Shown here in pieces: positions 33,827 through 46,020 of a stretch of 64,000 nt of DNA. The stretch covers positions 2,046,001-2,110,000 of the forward strand of contig JANTQA010000060.1 in the NCBI GenBank assembly GCA_027625915.1, in the 5' to 3' direction. Below the pieces are notes generated by a model. That model saw only the letters and a list, made by a program, of their open reading frames with translations. It did no database searches and was not told the origin of the DNA. The translations under genes were made by a program, and so were the position numbers. The DNA comes from Anaeramoeba flamelloides (Eukaryota > Metamonada > Anaeramoebidae). Positions within the stretch are counted from its first letter, which is position 1, and each line of letters opens with the position of its first letter.

Positions 33827-35479
33827 TCATCCTTTTCTTTTTTTTTTTTCAACTTTTCCCTTTTTTTTCTTCTCTTCCTTCTCCTTCTCTTCCTTCTCCT
33901 TTTTCTCCTTCTCTTCCTTCTCTTCCTTTTCTTTCTTCTCTTTTTCCTTCTTCTCTCTTTCTTCCTTTTCTTTTTTTTCCTTTTCTAATCTATTTTTTTC
34001 TGCAATTTCTTTTTGTTTTTTTTCAAATTTCTCTTTTTCTGATCGTTCAAATTCCTCAGTTTTTTCACATTCTTTAATTAGTTCGTCAATGATTTCTAAG
34101 CATTTCTCTGGTTCTTCAAAATAATTTAAAAAATGTTGTTGGATGAGTGCCATTGACATTCGATCAATGGGAATCTTTTCAGCAAATTGCTTGGCTAATT
34201 TGGTTTCTCCCTCAAAGAATTTTAAAAACAATCTTTCAACTTGGTCTTTATCAGCTTTTTGGAATTCGATTTTTTTGTCGACTCTTCCTGGTCTAATTAA
34301 AGCGGGGCTGAGCCTTTCAATATGGTTTGTTGTTAAAAAAAACAGTCTGCCTTCCTGTACACCAACACCATCGAGTGCGTTCAAAAGTCCAGAAAAGGAT
34401 ACTCTGTTTTGATCCTTTTTATCGCTCGCCTCTCTTTGCACAAAGCACGAATCGACGTCTTCTAGCAAGACGATACAGGGCCTTGGCGCCTTATTTAGCA
34501 AAGTTAGCAAGGTATCGTCATTCAGTTCCTTGTTTGATAAGGACATGATACAGATGGGTAAGCCGAGTTCGCCAGCAATGGCCCGTACGGTGGTTGTTTT
34601 GCCACACCCAGGGTAGCCATAAAAAAGATACCCCCTCCGGAATGGGATGCCCAACCTTTCGTAAATCTGTTGCCTTTGAAGAAATTTTTTGCAGTCATTA
34701 ATTAAATGCTCCGCTAACCCCTTTTTCAAGATCACAAAGTCCATTTTGATTGGCTTGGTAGTTGAGTTTTCACGATCCCAGCTTTCGGCCCATTGATCCA
34801 TTAAATATATGGCAGAATTTTGCTTCTCCATTTTTCTTTTCAAGTCAACAACCTCCAAGACAATGTCCCTAAACAATTTCTTTTTTTGTCCAAAGGCTTC
34901 AAAAGTAAGCTCTTGTTGGTTTTTGTAATTCTGCTGCGAACCTCGTCCAAAGCCAAAAAAGGTTTGTTCCTTTTTCTCAATACTAAAATCAACAGTGATT
35001 TTGGTACCTTTATAACGGAATTTATGTGTTCCCTCGCCAATTGAAAAATACACTTGATCCAAGGTATTGTTGCCACTTGACGAATACAAATTGTCAGACA
35101 ATTCCTGCTTGCTACTAGAAATCATATTTTTAGAGAGCAAATTATTATAGAATTCGTTTTCTTGCACGGAATCGCACATCACCCGTAAATTGTTTGTTTT
35201 GGAGATTTCGTCAAATTGTAAAAGCCAGCTTAACATTGGCTGAAATAAATTGGTGTCACTTGTGACGGTGATCGTGGTATAGACTCGATCACGAACATAA
35301 TCATAGATTTCGTTGTACTTACCCTTCACAAAAGAGGTTAGGTAGCCAGCAACAGCAATAAGTAATCCGGTTTTAATGATCATAAACACCTTATCAAAAT
35401 TGTTCGCTTCTTCTCCACTCGAAGAAGTTAAAAAAAGCGTGTTCATAATTTGTTGAATAACATTTAAAAGGATAAACAT
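33827..35479 (-). CDS. BCS1-like AAA ATPase with Lys/Glu-rich tail
   Basis: A membrane-anchored AAA protein of the BCS1 family, whose best-known member moves the folded Rieske protein across the inner mitochondrial membrane; other members serve elsewhere. A single exon gives 550 residues from ATG 35479. It has one membrane span (~31-51, VFMIIKTGLLIAVAGYL), a BCS1 N-terminal domain (~55-235), then the AAA core: Walker A GYPGCGKTT (~287), Walker B CIVLLEDVDSC (~337), BCS1 signature FSGLLNALDGV, and FLTTNHIERLSPALIRPGRVD with the arginine finger. The tail from ~480 is almost pure Lys/Glu and likely coiled or disordered. It ends in a 12-A run followed by TGA; one fewer A would extend the same Lys/Glu-rich composition ~85 residues to 33571, so the true end is in doubt. 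No classic mitochondrial presequence is evident. Confidence 0.9.
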   Translation of the reverse strand: MFILLNVIQQIMNTLFLTSSSGEEANNFDKVFMIIKTGLLIAVAGYLTSFVKGKYNEIYDYVRDRVYTTITVTSDTNLFQPMLSWLLQFDEISKTNNLRVMCDSVQENEFYNNLLSKNMISSSKQELSDNLYSSSGNNTLDQVYFSIGEGTHKFRYKGTKITVDFSIEKKEQTFFGFGRGSQQNYKNQQELTFEAFGQKKKLFRDIVLEVVDLKRKMEKQNSAIYLMDQWAESWDRENSTTKPIKMDFVILKKGLAEHLINDCKKFLQRQQIYERLGIPFRRGYLFYGYPGCGKTTTVRAIAGELGLPICIMSLSNKELNDDTLLTLLNKAPRPCIVLLEDVDSCFVQREASDKKDQNRVSFSGLLNALDGVGVQEGRLFFLTTNHIERLSPALIRPGRVDKKIEFQKADKDQVERLFLKFFEGETKLAKQFAEKIPIDRMSMALIQQHFLNYFEEPEKCLEIIDELIKECEKTEEFERSEKEKFEKKQKEIAEKNRLEKEKKEKEEREKKEKEKKEKEEKEEKEKKEKEEKEKEEKKKKGKVEKKKRKG

Positions 35480-36464
35480 TTTTTTTCTTTCTTCTTTCGT
35501 TTTGTTAATTTGTTTACCCGAAAGTTATTTTTCAAAAAAATGAATTAGACTGAGTAACTGAAGAAAACAAAAAATCTCCAGATATTGTCAAATCTTTAGG
35601 TTTATACAACAACTCCAAACTCTTTGTTTTAGACGAAGTGTTTGTAATCTTGCAAAATTGTCAAATTCTCTTTGAAATAACTCAATTCTTTGAAAAGGTC
35701 AAGTTCTTTTTATATTGGAAGTTTTAAATGTGTTCTCGACGGTATAAGGTATGGTTTTTATTATAAAAAGTTGAAAAATCTATTTATTTTTAACCAATTA
35801 CTCAGTTCTTGAATTTTTCTTTTATTTTTGGGTTGAATCTTTTAAAACTATTCGATTCCAAGAATTCAACCACTTTATATTTTAATTTTAACAAAGTACT
35901 CTTTATTTTGGTTTGGTTTAGATAAAAATATTTGGTTTTTAAGAAATTAATGTCTGATAATTTGATATTGTTATAATTTTTTGAAAAAAAATTTCACCTT
36001 CCCGAGTTCAATAAGAGTCTTAAAAGAGATTTAATTTTTTTTTAATCTTACAAGAGATTATTTTAACATTTTTATCCTTTCGACAAATAAAGTAGTGTAA
36101 CTTTTTTTCATTAAATAATTGAAAGTGCAATTCCAATCACAAAGATTTCACAAAAAGAAAAAACAAAGTGTTTTTAAAGCCCCAACTTTGATAAATTTTC
36201 CTCCTTTTTCATAAACAAGTCGTTTTTGTTCATTTAAAAAGATGTTTTTGAACACAATTACTTGTCGATAAGATGTTGGGGGGTATTGAATCTATTTTCT
36301 TTTTAAGGTTCAAATAATTAGGGGTCATTTTCTACATATTACAAAACATTTTGACTCACTCTGAATGAGATTGTAAAAGTAAACGTTTCTGTTGGTCATA
36401 AAAAATGTAAAAACAAAAAAAAAATACTGTAGTCAAAATAAAGCGTGCAAAAAAATTTAATCAA
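35480..36464. other. spacer upstream of the BCS1-like gene
   Basis: Contains the presumed promoter. Pyrimidine-rich sequence directly precedes the ATG on the coding strand side. No other gene or repeat recognised. Confidence 0.4.
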
Positions 36465-36920
36465 TGCTTCAAAATAAAATGCGTGTTTTTTTGTTATAGA
36501 AGACCTAAACATTAACCGATCAAAGAAACTGACAATAAACCCTAAAAAACATGGTATTGGTTTCTTAAATGTCTATTATTCAAAAAGAAATTCTAAAAAT
36601 GAAGGATCAAATTGGAAAATTTATCTCAAAAAATAGAGTAAATTTTTGTAGAAAATTTTAATCCTATCTAAAAAACAAAAAAATTTCAAAAAAATTGAGA
36701 ATATTATGGAAAATTTTCAACTATTTATATTAATAATTTAAATTTTTCTTGAAATATCCAGATGTTTACTTTCAAAATTGATTTGAACTTGGGTATAATA
36801 TTTGGTAGTGAATTGGATGTTGCCTTGGTACAAGAAGAAAAAAAGGCACGGATAATATTTCTGAAATACGGATTATGGTCTTTGGGCACGCATTATTTTG
36901 ATCACTGTAAATCCACACTT
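36465..36920 (+). repeat. Rep-F dispersed repeat, copy 2
   Basis: Collinear with 51815-52262: both have 'ttgttatagaagaccta', 'taaccgatcaaagaaac', 'ttattggtttctta' (36 variant 'gtattggtttctta'), 'ggatcaaat', and 'ggatgttgc...gaacaagaagaaaaaaa'. No inverted repeats or ORF. It could be a relic of an old retroposon or DNA element. Confidence 0.65.
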
Positions 36921-36927
36921 TTTCATT

Positions 36928-37104
36928 CCAGGGTCTAGTCTCTATTATTGTTTTTTTGACCAATTTCTAAATAAGGACTCCCTACCTAGAAATATTTTTA
37001 ATATTGAAAATAAACAGAGTTTTTAAAATCTAAGTAATTTGCAAACAATTTTCTAAATCTCTATTAAATTTACCTAAAAAATTTAATAGAGACTAGTCCC
37101 TTGA
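36928..37104 (+). mobile_element. Rep-B short TIR element, copy 2
   Basis: Ends 'agggtctagtctctatt' and 'aatagagactagtccctt' are inverse copies of ~18 bp. The interior 'aatattgaaaataaacagag' is shared with copies at 21614 and 38956. It lies immediately beside the Rep-F copy. Non-coding. Confidence 0.8.
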
Positions 37105-37144
37105 ATTCTTGAGTCTTCAAGGGCAAAAAGTCAAAAATTTAAAA

Positions 37145-37385
37145 TATTTTATTGGTGATATCATCTACTTACAAATTTTGTATATGTGGTGTGTCAAAAA
37201 ATTCTGATTCTCTAAGAACCCCATTAAAGAAAATTGTTCCGTTGAAATCAACTTTTGTTTTCCATTTTTTTAAAAAAATTAAAATATTAAATTCATGTAA
37301 CTTCCTCGACAATAAAAATTTTTTCAACTTTTTATAGTCATTTTCCTGGCGGTTACATAATACCAAGATTTTTTTAATCAAAATA
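37145..37385 (-). repeat. Rep-H dispersed repeat, copy 1
   Basis: Its minus strand resembles 48655-48895 plus: 'ttcttagagaatcagaatttt' (in part), 'tacaaaatttgtaagta', 'gatatcaccaataa'. It has short open frames on both strands at the two sites, but these are not conserved in sequence. The family is unknown. Confidence 0.5.
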
Positions 37386-38955
37386 TTTAAAAAGAATTTT
37401 TTTTTTTTTCATTTTTGAGATAATACCATTGGTTAACTTAAAAATGATTAATTCAACTTATTGAAAAAATAATTGTATTATTTTTTAAGAATGATAGTTA
37501 TAACCATTAAATTAATAAAATCATTTACAAATTTTAGTTGGAAATTGTGTTTTTTTTTTTTTTTTTTATGAAATTTGGTTTTTCAATTAACATTTTTGAA
37601 GATACATGAAGATTAAGTAATCTAAAGCTTAAAAATTCATAGCCAATTTATTGGATTCCAGAAATGTGTTAAATTGTTAGAAAAATTCTTGTGAATAATA
37701 CATATCAATTTATATAAAAAAAATTCTAGATTAATATATACTTACAATATACATTTTTATATTGTTTGAGTAATATTAAAAAGGATTTACTCACCGTGTG
37801 AATGTAAAAACCATTTTGGTCAAATAACACCTATCCAAAAATGTAAAATTCATTTTTTATGAAAAAAAAAACCAGCAATAACTTGTTTACACACAAGATA
37901 AATAATAAATATTCAATAATAGTTGATATTCATCATAAAAATATCTTGGTAAACAATAAATTTATTAAAAAAAAGTAATATATTACAAAAATGTTGTTCC
38001 TATCATTGAAATAGCTTGTTGCAAAATATCTGAATTTCTTTGGAAAATTAAAATGGTTGACAATAATATTTTTATATTAGTTGATCCATTGAATTTGAAA
38101 AGAAAACTTAATAATTCACTGTATTCCTAGTTAATTCGGAGTTCCAAGCATTTTTTTGTTTTTTGTGGTTTTTTCAAGATATACAGAAAAGAAGAAAAAA
38201 AAGCCAAAAAGCAAAAAACAAAAAAAAACATAAATTTAATAATTAGAAAAAATAATCTTTATATATAAATTGAAAATTTATTTTGAGAAGAATACTGAAT
38301 TAAATTCAAAAAATATCTAAATCCTTAAATAAAACTGGCCCTATATGACAGGAAGGGGTTTTAGTAGTTCTATTAACAAGGGTAATGTAGTAGACTGTCC
38401 TCTTTGAATTATTTGATAAAAATGTATTATTAATGTTGATTGATCAATTAGAAGAACATTTTAAAATATTTCAACGAGAAAAAACTCTTAAATAATCATT
38501 TTTTTCTAAAGATAACAATCAGAAAGTATTGAAAAAAAATAATAATAATTATTATTTAATCATTTGAATGTTTTTTTGCGAATTTATTACTATTCGGCCA
38601 GTGATTTTTTTTTCTAAACAGATAAAAAAATCTACCTACTCATTCTCTCAAAAATAACAAATTTTCTAATATTCCCAGACTATTATTTCAATATGTAAAA
38701 AATTTGCAAGTTGGGGATGGTAGAATTTAGTAAAAAGGGGGGTAGAAAAGTATTGTTTAGAATTATTATATTCCAATATTCCCATTTCGTTCATTAATAA
38801 ACTATGACTTGTATTTTGTTAGTCTTGATTTTTTTCCACAGCTTATGGTTTTCTGTTTATCACGCATCTTCATTAGTATATTTTTTTTTTCCTTAAAGAT
38901 AAATAAAACATCTGATTTTAATATAAAGAACATTATTAGGATTCTCAGGAAATAA
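37386..38955. other. gene-free DNA
   Basis: No gene. 38281-38347 resembles 6935-6998 (shared 'tgagaagaata' and 'aataaaactggccct'-like end), a fragment of one more dispersed repeat. Confidence 0.45.
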
Positions 38956-39133
38956 TTTAGGGACTAATCTCTATTAAGTTTTTTACCTAAATTTAATAGA
39001 GATTGAGGAAATTTTTTGCCAATTACTTAGATTTGAAAGCCCCTGTTTATTTTCAATATTAAACATATTTCTAGAAAATAAATCCTATTTAGAAATAGGT
39101 AAAAAAATAAAAATAAAAGAGACAAGACCCTTG
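38956..39133 (-). mobile_element. Rep-B short TIR element, copy 3
   Basis: Inverted relative to the other two copies: it starts 'ttagggactaatctctatta' and contains 'aatttaatagagattgag' and 'gtttattttcaatatt', ending 'agagacaagaccctt'. Non-coding. Confidence 0.75.
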
Positions 39134-40133
39134 AAATAATCAAAAAACACAATTTATTTACAAAAAAAATTAGTTCATTTTTTAATCTCAAATTGTAATA
39201 ACTTCCACCAATACAAATAAGTGGAATTTATAGCTTATACTCAGAATTTGTTTGGATGAGACATCCCAAAAGAGCTCTGTTTATGTTAATTATCAGATCA
39301 AACTTTAAATTTATTGTTGTGATAAGATGGTACACTTGGTAAAATAGGAACTGAGATTTGTGCTTCTCTGTTTTTCTTAAAATTGTTCAACAAACCTTTT
39401 AGATCATCTTATTTTTTGAAAGTAAAGAATACTCAAAAAAATTAACGATTTAAAATAATTTTTAAAAACTTTTCTTTTTGAGATCCTTGATTTTAGAATG
39501 ATAAAAATTACAATAACCAAAAAATTACTCATTTGATTGATTCTTTAAAAACGGTACACTTTCACACAAAAGCACACAACTTCTTTGGGGGTTTAGTGAA
39601 ACTAAACCAAAAATGTTTTGCATTTGCAAATAATTAAATGAGATCCAACCCCTTGAAAACACCCCAAAAAGATTTCCGAAACCTAATAAATTCATATTTT
39701 GAAAGATGAAAATTTGCAAATTTTTACAAGATTAGTATCCAAATTGAATTTGAGATTTTTTTAAGGTTAATTTGGGTTTGGGATTCATCAAATAACTTTC
39801 TAAAAGAACAATTTTAAAAAATTGTTGATAAAAAATTTTGGATGATATTTATTTTTTAAAAAGGTGAATATATTTGTTTAAAATCAAAAAACCTTACAAA
39901 TAAAAATGACAAAAAACTTCGTCTGTGACAGAAAACTAATTATTCTAATCATCAAAAAATTTTTAAACTATTTAACTGAAATTACAAATCCGATACACAC
40001 AAAACGGTATTGTGGAATAAACACTTTTTCTCCATATTTTTTTTCCTAATCAAGAAAATTAATGGCAAACAAAAACCATTAAAGTTTTTTTTCAAATATC
40101 ATTTTCTCTCTTTTTTTCCAATAATCAATATTT
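39134..40133. other. spacer upstream of G-protein beta
   Basis: No gene recognised; a 64-residue open frame on the minus strand at 39525-39719 has no support. Pyrimidine-rich sequence (about 40085-40120) directly precedes the G-beta ATG. Confidence 0.4.
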
Positions 40134-40410
40134 ATGTCTCTTTCACAACAAATTGAAGAAAAAAAAAACGAACTCAAGCTTCTGAAGGAAGAACTTGCCA
40201 ACAAACGATCTGGTGGGAACTCATTAATTTTAAGAACGACGTCTTCTGATGTACAATCTTTCAATTCTTCACCTTTACAAATCCGAAGGAATTTAACAGG
40301 GCATCTCGGTAAAATTTATGGAATGCACTGGGCACAAGACTCGACTAGAATGGTGTCTGCTTCACAAGACGGTCGTCTTATTGTTTGGAATGCAAAATCA
40401 ACAAACAAAG

Positions 40411-40462
<52 letters not shown>

Positions 40463-43400
40463 CTTTTTTATTTTTTGGTTTTTCATTTATCAAAAAAAAC
40501 TTCTTTTTTTTTTTTTTTTCACTTCTTTTCTTGTTTGGCAAATTTGTAAGCCAACAAGAACCTTTTCTTGAATTTTGACCTTTTTTTTATTTATTATTTT
40601 TTTTTTTTTTTCTTGAAACACCCTTCGAAAAAAAATTTATCTTATAAAAATCCAAATTTTACACAATTTATCACCCAAAAACTTGTTTTTTGTTTTATCC
40701 ATAGTTGCTTGCAATTGCCTTAAGATCAAATTGGGTTATGACAACAGGGTTTGCACCATCTGGAAAAATGGTTGCTTCTGGTGGTCTAGACAATGTTTGT
40801 TCTGTTTTTGATATTACAGATACCGAAGATGAAAATTTATCGTAAGTTTTTATTTCTTTTTCTGAATGTTTTGTTTTGTTAATTATTTTTTTTTTGATTT
40901 AATGTTTTTTTGTTTTCCTGATTAAATGTATTTTAATGTTTTAATTTTTTTTTGATCTTCTTTAACCCCTATCCTTCAAAAATAATAAATTTTACACCTC
41001 TTTCCGTCGAACAATTCAAAAACTTAAAGAGCGTTCCGTGAATTAAATGGTCATACAGGGTATATTTCATGTACAAGATTTTTAGATGATCAACAAATCC
41101 TTACTTCTTCTGGCGATATGAGTTGTATCCTTTGGGACATTAACTCTGGTTCCAAAATTACAGAATTTTTAGATCACAATGGTGATGTTATGTTGTAAGT
41201 TGAATTCCTTTTTATTTTTTCTTTTATCTTGTTTTATTTTTTCATTTTTTTCTAAATTTTTGTAATATTTTTCTTTTTAAAAAGATTCAAATTAACAGTT
41301 TTTCAAAAAATTCTTTACCTTCTTTCAAATACAAGCAAATGTCTTTCTGAGTAGCTTTGATTTTTCTCCCATTTTTTTTTTTTTTTTTTTTTTTTTTTGT
41401 GTGTGCGTACAATACTTCTTTGACTAAACAAGTATTTTTAAAACAAACCAAAAAAAAAAAAAAAAAAAAAACATAAAAGAGAAATTTATTCAAAATCAAG
41501 CAGAATACTAATGTCTACCAAAAAATATCAAAACACTTTTAGGTCACAATCCCATACTTTTAAATTCAAGAACTTTAAAGTCAAAACAATTCGATCAAGG
41601 AAATTTATGAAGATTAACTTATTTTGTAGATGATCCTTTGAATTTAAATAAGATATTTCTACAAAATTATGGAGTGAAAAAAATTTACAAAATGAAAAAC
41701 AAAGTAAAAATTTCAAAATATTTATTTGAATTTATCAGTATTACTGCTTTATGAAAATATATTTAGAACTTTTTTTTTCACTTGCCTCATCAATAATTAA
41801 ATTTACTAATCTCAAGATCTGTAAAGTTTTTCAATTGAATTGTTGATTAAATCACCCCATGGACGTGTTTATCAATGTATTGAAGCAAAAAAACATTTAC
41901 CGACTTATTTTTAATTGAACAGTAGGGTTAAGAATACCGTCATTGATGAGTGTATTACATGACTTGAATTTTCAAAACAAATAACAACACTTATTATTTT
42001 TTGGGGTTATAATTATTTATTAATTCAAAAAATGTAAAAAACAATTTTTTACTTCAATTTTCACTTTTTAAATTTGTAAAGACTGTTTTAAAAAAGTGTG
42101 ACAAAATATTTTTTTAATAGGAGCCCTAAAAATAGGTTAACTGAAGATGTCAACTCTTTTATATTTACTGTTTAAAACTTTTTAGTTCAAGTCACACTTT
42201 TTACATTTGTTAACCAAACTTTCAAAACATTTCATTTCAAAGAACATTTCGAAAATCAACTAATTTTACCTAGTTTCTGTACATTTAAACCTAAAAACAT
42301 TCTTTCTTCAAAACCAAGTGCTAAATAATTATAAAAATCGAAAATTGAAACAAAAACATTTTTTAAACATTTTTTCGAATTTATCATAATAATCAAATAA
42401 ATATTTAAATGATAATTTCTAACTGCTTTGTCTTTTAAAAAAAGGGTGTCGAATAATTCCAAATTTTTTCTTTTTTAGGTGATAATGGCTTTTAACATTA
42501 GATTTTAGATTATTTTTTTTTTTTTTTTTTTTTTTCATTTAATTTACTTCAATAAAAAAAATTTTTTTAAAAGAAATCTTCAAACACTTTTGTCAAAAAT
42601 AAAACCATTTTAAAAAAGCGAACATAAAATGGGATAAATTATAACAAAATGTAAATGATGAAATAGAACAATTTTTTAAATCAACTTTAATACGCTTATT
42701 TAAAAAATTATAAAGTTTTTCAATTATGCTTTATTGTTTTTTTTAATTCCCTGAATAGACCAAATAAAATTTTGAAGAAAATTTTTGCAATAAGAATTGA
42801 TTGGAGTATTTTAAACCTTTTGGTTAAAAAGTAAAAAGACTTAAAGGGCATTATTTAAAGAGGATAAATACAATGGTTTTTTTTTCGGTTACTACTACAC
42901 TATTGTTTTATCTTACAAATGAAATTACTTTAATAATAAATTTAAAGTTTATAAAATAGTGTATTAAATTTCGAAACATTTTTGAAAAAAGTTTTTTGAA
43001 TTTTATTGTTGAATATCTTTGACAATTAAAATTTTTTTGTGACGTATAAGTCATTTTTTTATTTTAGATTTCATTGTTATATTCTAAAAATGTGATTTTT
43101 CTTTTCAACAAACAAACACCGTTAAATTTGAGCGTTATATACGTTTATTATTATTAAGTGTGCATTTCATACAACCGTAGAAACATGTGTAGTTAAACAA
43201 TCTTCGATTTGATTTTTTGCTTACAAACTTTTTGGTTTTATTAAAATAACAAAATGTCTAACAGGGTGCCAATTTAAAAATAATTCAACAATAAATAATA
43301 AAAATCATAATTGATCTAAAATTATTAATTTACAAAACTATTTAATATTTTCCTATAATAATAATAATAAAAAAAAAATAAATAAATAATTATAAAAAGC

Positions 43401-43859
43401 CTTGCAATCAAACCAGGTGATTCTAATGTATTCCTAAGTGCATCTTGTGATGGAACCACAAAACTTTGGGATATTCGAGCAGGGAATTGTGAATACACCT
43501 TTGAAGGCCATCAATCTGACGTTAATACTGTTTCCTTCTTCCCCGATGGAAATTGCTTTGGAACTGGTTCTGATGATGCAACCTGTAAATTATTTGATAT
43601 CAGAGTAGGCGCAGAAGTAAACAATTACACACACGACGAGATCCTTTGTGGAATCACTTCAATCGATTTCTCATTATCCGGAAGATTCCTATTTGCTAGT
43701 TATGATAACTTTAATTGCTATATGTGGGATGTACTTAAGGGTAAAGAAGTTATGGTAATGGAAGGCCATAATAATAGAGTTTCTTCCCTCGGCGTTTCTC
43801 CAGATGGCTATGCTCTTTGTACAGCCAGTTGGGATAAGGATATTAAAATTTGGGCTTAA
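40134..43859 (+). CDS. GNB: heterotrimeric G-protein beta subunit
   Basis: The beta subunit of the Gbeta-gamma dimer at the inner plasma membrane, which couples receptors to effectors together with G-alpha. Exons 40134-40409, 40705-40841, 41030-41194 and 43400-43859 give 345 residues, against 340 in animals. The N-terminal ~30 residues form a charged helix ([20 protein letters not shown]), the usual coiled-coil partner site for G-gamma. Seven WD blades follow: [104 protein letters not shown], and [18 protein letters not shown], ending DIKIWA. All four junctions fit GT...AG and keep the G-beta alignment. The third intron is 2.2 kb; the first has a ~50-nt T run. The match is to true G-beta rather than generic WD40. 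Confidence 0.95.
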
Positions 43860-44742
43860 ATTGTTTAATTCTTTTTTCTTTTCTATTTTTTTTTTTTGTT
43901 TTTTGTTGTTTTTTTTATTATTCTCTTACATATATTAACATATTTTAACACCTTTTTTTTTAATTTGTTTTTTTCTTTATTTTTTTGATTTTTAATTCCC
44001 ACCAAAAGAACAATAACAGATTAACATCACAATATTTATAAAATTTGAAACATTTTTAAATCTTTTTATTTTTTTTTTTTTTTTCAGTTTTTATTTCAGC
44101 TAAAGTTTTTTTTGGAAACATCAATTTAAAAACAAATATTGTTTGATATTCTATTTAAATTGAAATTATAAGAGTGAAATTTTAGTAACTCTATTAACTG
44201 AATTATCGTACTTTGAAATTCATTTTTTTTTTTTTGAAAAATTATTTTTAATATTTTCAGTTTGGTTTGTTCTCTATTCATAATTTGTTTTTTTTTTTTT
44301 TTTTCAAGATCGACTTAAATTGAGAAAATTATTCCTTTTCAAATTTGGTCATGTTCTCATTATTTCAAAATATTTAATTCTATTTAAAAATATTGACTCT
44401 TGGTATTTAAAAAAACCATTTACAGGTAGGTTAAGGTTTGTTAAGGTGGGCTAGAGTGGGTTTGGATGATTTTAATTGCAGGGTAGAGAATTTTGTTGAG
44501 GATTTTGAAATAAAAATAATTAAGAGAGGAATTATACCTGTTTCACTTGTTTTAAGGAGTAAAAATTTTCACTTAAAGCTGACTGTTAAAATCGGGGTTT
44601 GAACAAATTTTTAAAAATATTTAGTATTGATGATTTAAAGATCTTGATTATTCTACAATTTAAGTCATTGAATTTTACTAATCACAAAATAATAATTATT
44701 ATTTTTCCTATCATAACCTATAAAAACCATTAATAACAATCT
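43860..44742. other. 3' flank of G-protein beta, T-rich
   Basis: Several T runs (43884-43918, 44067-44086, 44289-44304). No gene recognised. A short direct repeat 'ggttaaggt...gttaaggtgggcta' lies near 44428-44450. Confidence 0.4.
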
Positions 44743-44943
44743 ATGAATGAAAATAATCAAGAAACTCTTCAAAAATATGAAAAAAAATCAATTTTGTCAA
44801 ATTTGGAATTTAATAATATAACCCTTAAATCCATTCAAAATATATGCCCCCCACGACCCAAAAACATAAAAAATGGAAAACTGATCAAATATCCCCCAAT
44901 AAAAAAAAAAAATAATATAAAAAGAAAAAATCAAAATAAATAA
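44743..44943 (+). CDS. possible small protein, 66 aa
   Basis: True ATG and TAA stop. The sequence is Asn/Lys-rich with a mid part SIQNICPPRPKNIKNGK and a basic C-terminus; no signal peptide or membrane span. The plus strand has the purine bias seen in the real coding regions here, and the frame is isolated in gene-free DNA. The product is not recognised. It could be a small gene, a single exon of a larger one, or chance. Confidence 0.25.
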   Translation: MNENNQETLQKYEKKSILSNLEFNNITLKSIQNICPPRPKNIKNGKLIKYPPIKKKNNIKRKNQNK

Positions 44944-45839
44944 AATTTCCCTTTAACTTTTTCTTGAAAACATTTTTTGTCAAAATCATTGATTTCAAAG
45001 TCGAAATTACGTATATTTTCATATAAAATATCTTATACCAACTCAAATACTAAAAAAGATTCTAAATTATGGGAAATTTCTTTTCACAAAAGGGACGAAT
45101 TTGGTCTACAAATATTTTTTTATTTTTAAATGGTAAAATTAAAAATAAATTTTTTTAAAAAAGATTAATTCTCTGGAAAAATATTCTATTTTAATACATT
45201 AACTTATTCTTTTATTTCGAAATTTTATCAACCCCATTTTTTTAAAAAAACAATAAAAAAATAAAAGCAATTTCAAAAATATTTTCGATATTCACAAGTT
45301 GAGAGTGTTTTTATTCTAAAAAAATTTATTCCAGTGGTTAATTGAATTTTTAAGTTATATTTCGAAAAATATTAATCAGAAAAAAATAGTACTTAATTTT
45401 ATTAAAGATATATTTAAAAAATAAAAATAAAAATGACTAATATTTTTAGTTTTTTTTTTTTTTTTCATTTAAGGGGGTTGGTATAATTTACAAATTTAGA
45501 TTAAACTGGGATTATTGGAAAATGAACAACTCAAACCATTTTTTTCAATAAATGAATGTGGGAAATTTAATAAATAGGGGATTATATTGTAACCAAATTT
45601 AATAGTTTTCCATATCTAATAAAAAAAGGAAATCAAAAAAATCAATAAATCTGTTAAAAAAAAATAATAAAATACCACACACCATTCTTGGCATAATATT
45701 TAATCTTTTTATCAATTAATTCTTCTTGATAAATATTGTATTTTCCATTCTGAATGGAAAAACCCCCTTTTGAAAAATTTTTGAGCAAGTAGATATTAGA
45801 TATTTCTAAAGAATTTATTTTTACTCCTTTTGTTTCAGG
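44944..45839. other. gene-free A+T-rich DNA
   Basis: No gene or clear repeat. T run at 45450-45465. A minus-strand open frame at 45654-45884 runs into the Rep-D element and is not convincing. Confidence 0.45.
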
Positions 45840-46020
45840 GGACGTGTCGTCAAGTGCCGTAGAGTGCCTATGTTTTTTTATCAATTTAAGAAATTTTCTT
45901 TTTATTTCTCAAATCAAAAAAAAGCTAACGGTGGTTTTCCAGAATTTGAAAGAATTTAGTAAAATCAAGGATTTTACTCAATTCTATCAAATCCTGAAAA
46001 ACCCAAGGACCGTGGATAAT
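45840..46020. repeat. Rep-D modular foldback repeat, copy 4
   Basis: Left edge 'gtcgtcaagtgccgtagagt' then 'gcctatgtttttt'. The right half has the palindrome 'gaatttagtaaaatcaagga' / 'ttttactcaattctatc', flanked by 'ttccagaatttg' and 'aaatcctgaaaaa'. This is shorter than the copy at 11845. Non-coding. Confidence 0.7.

Noticed and set aside
33691-34124. Phe/Ser-rich plus-strand open frames opposite the BCS1-like tail
   Set aside because: They are the complement of Lys/Glu codons in the minus-strand gene.
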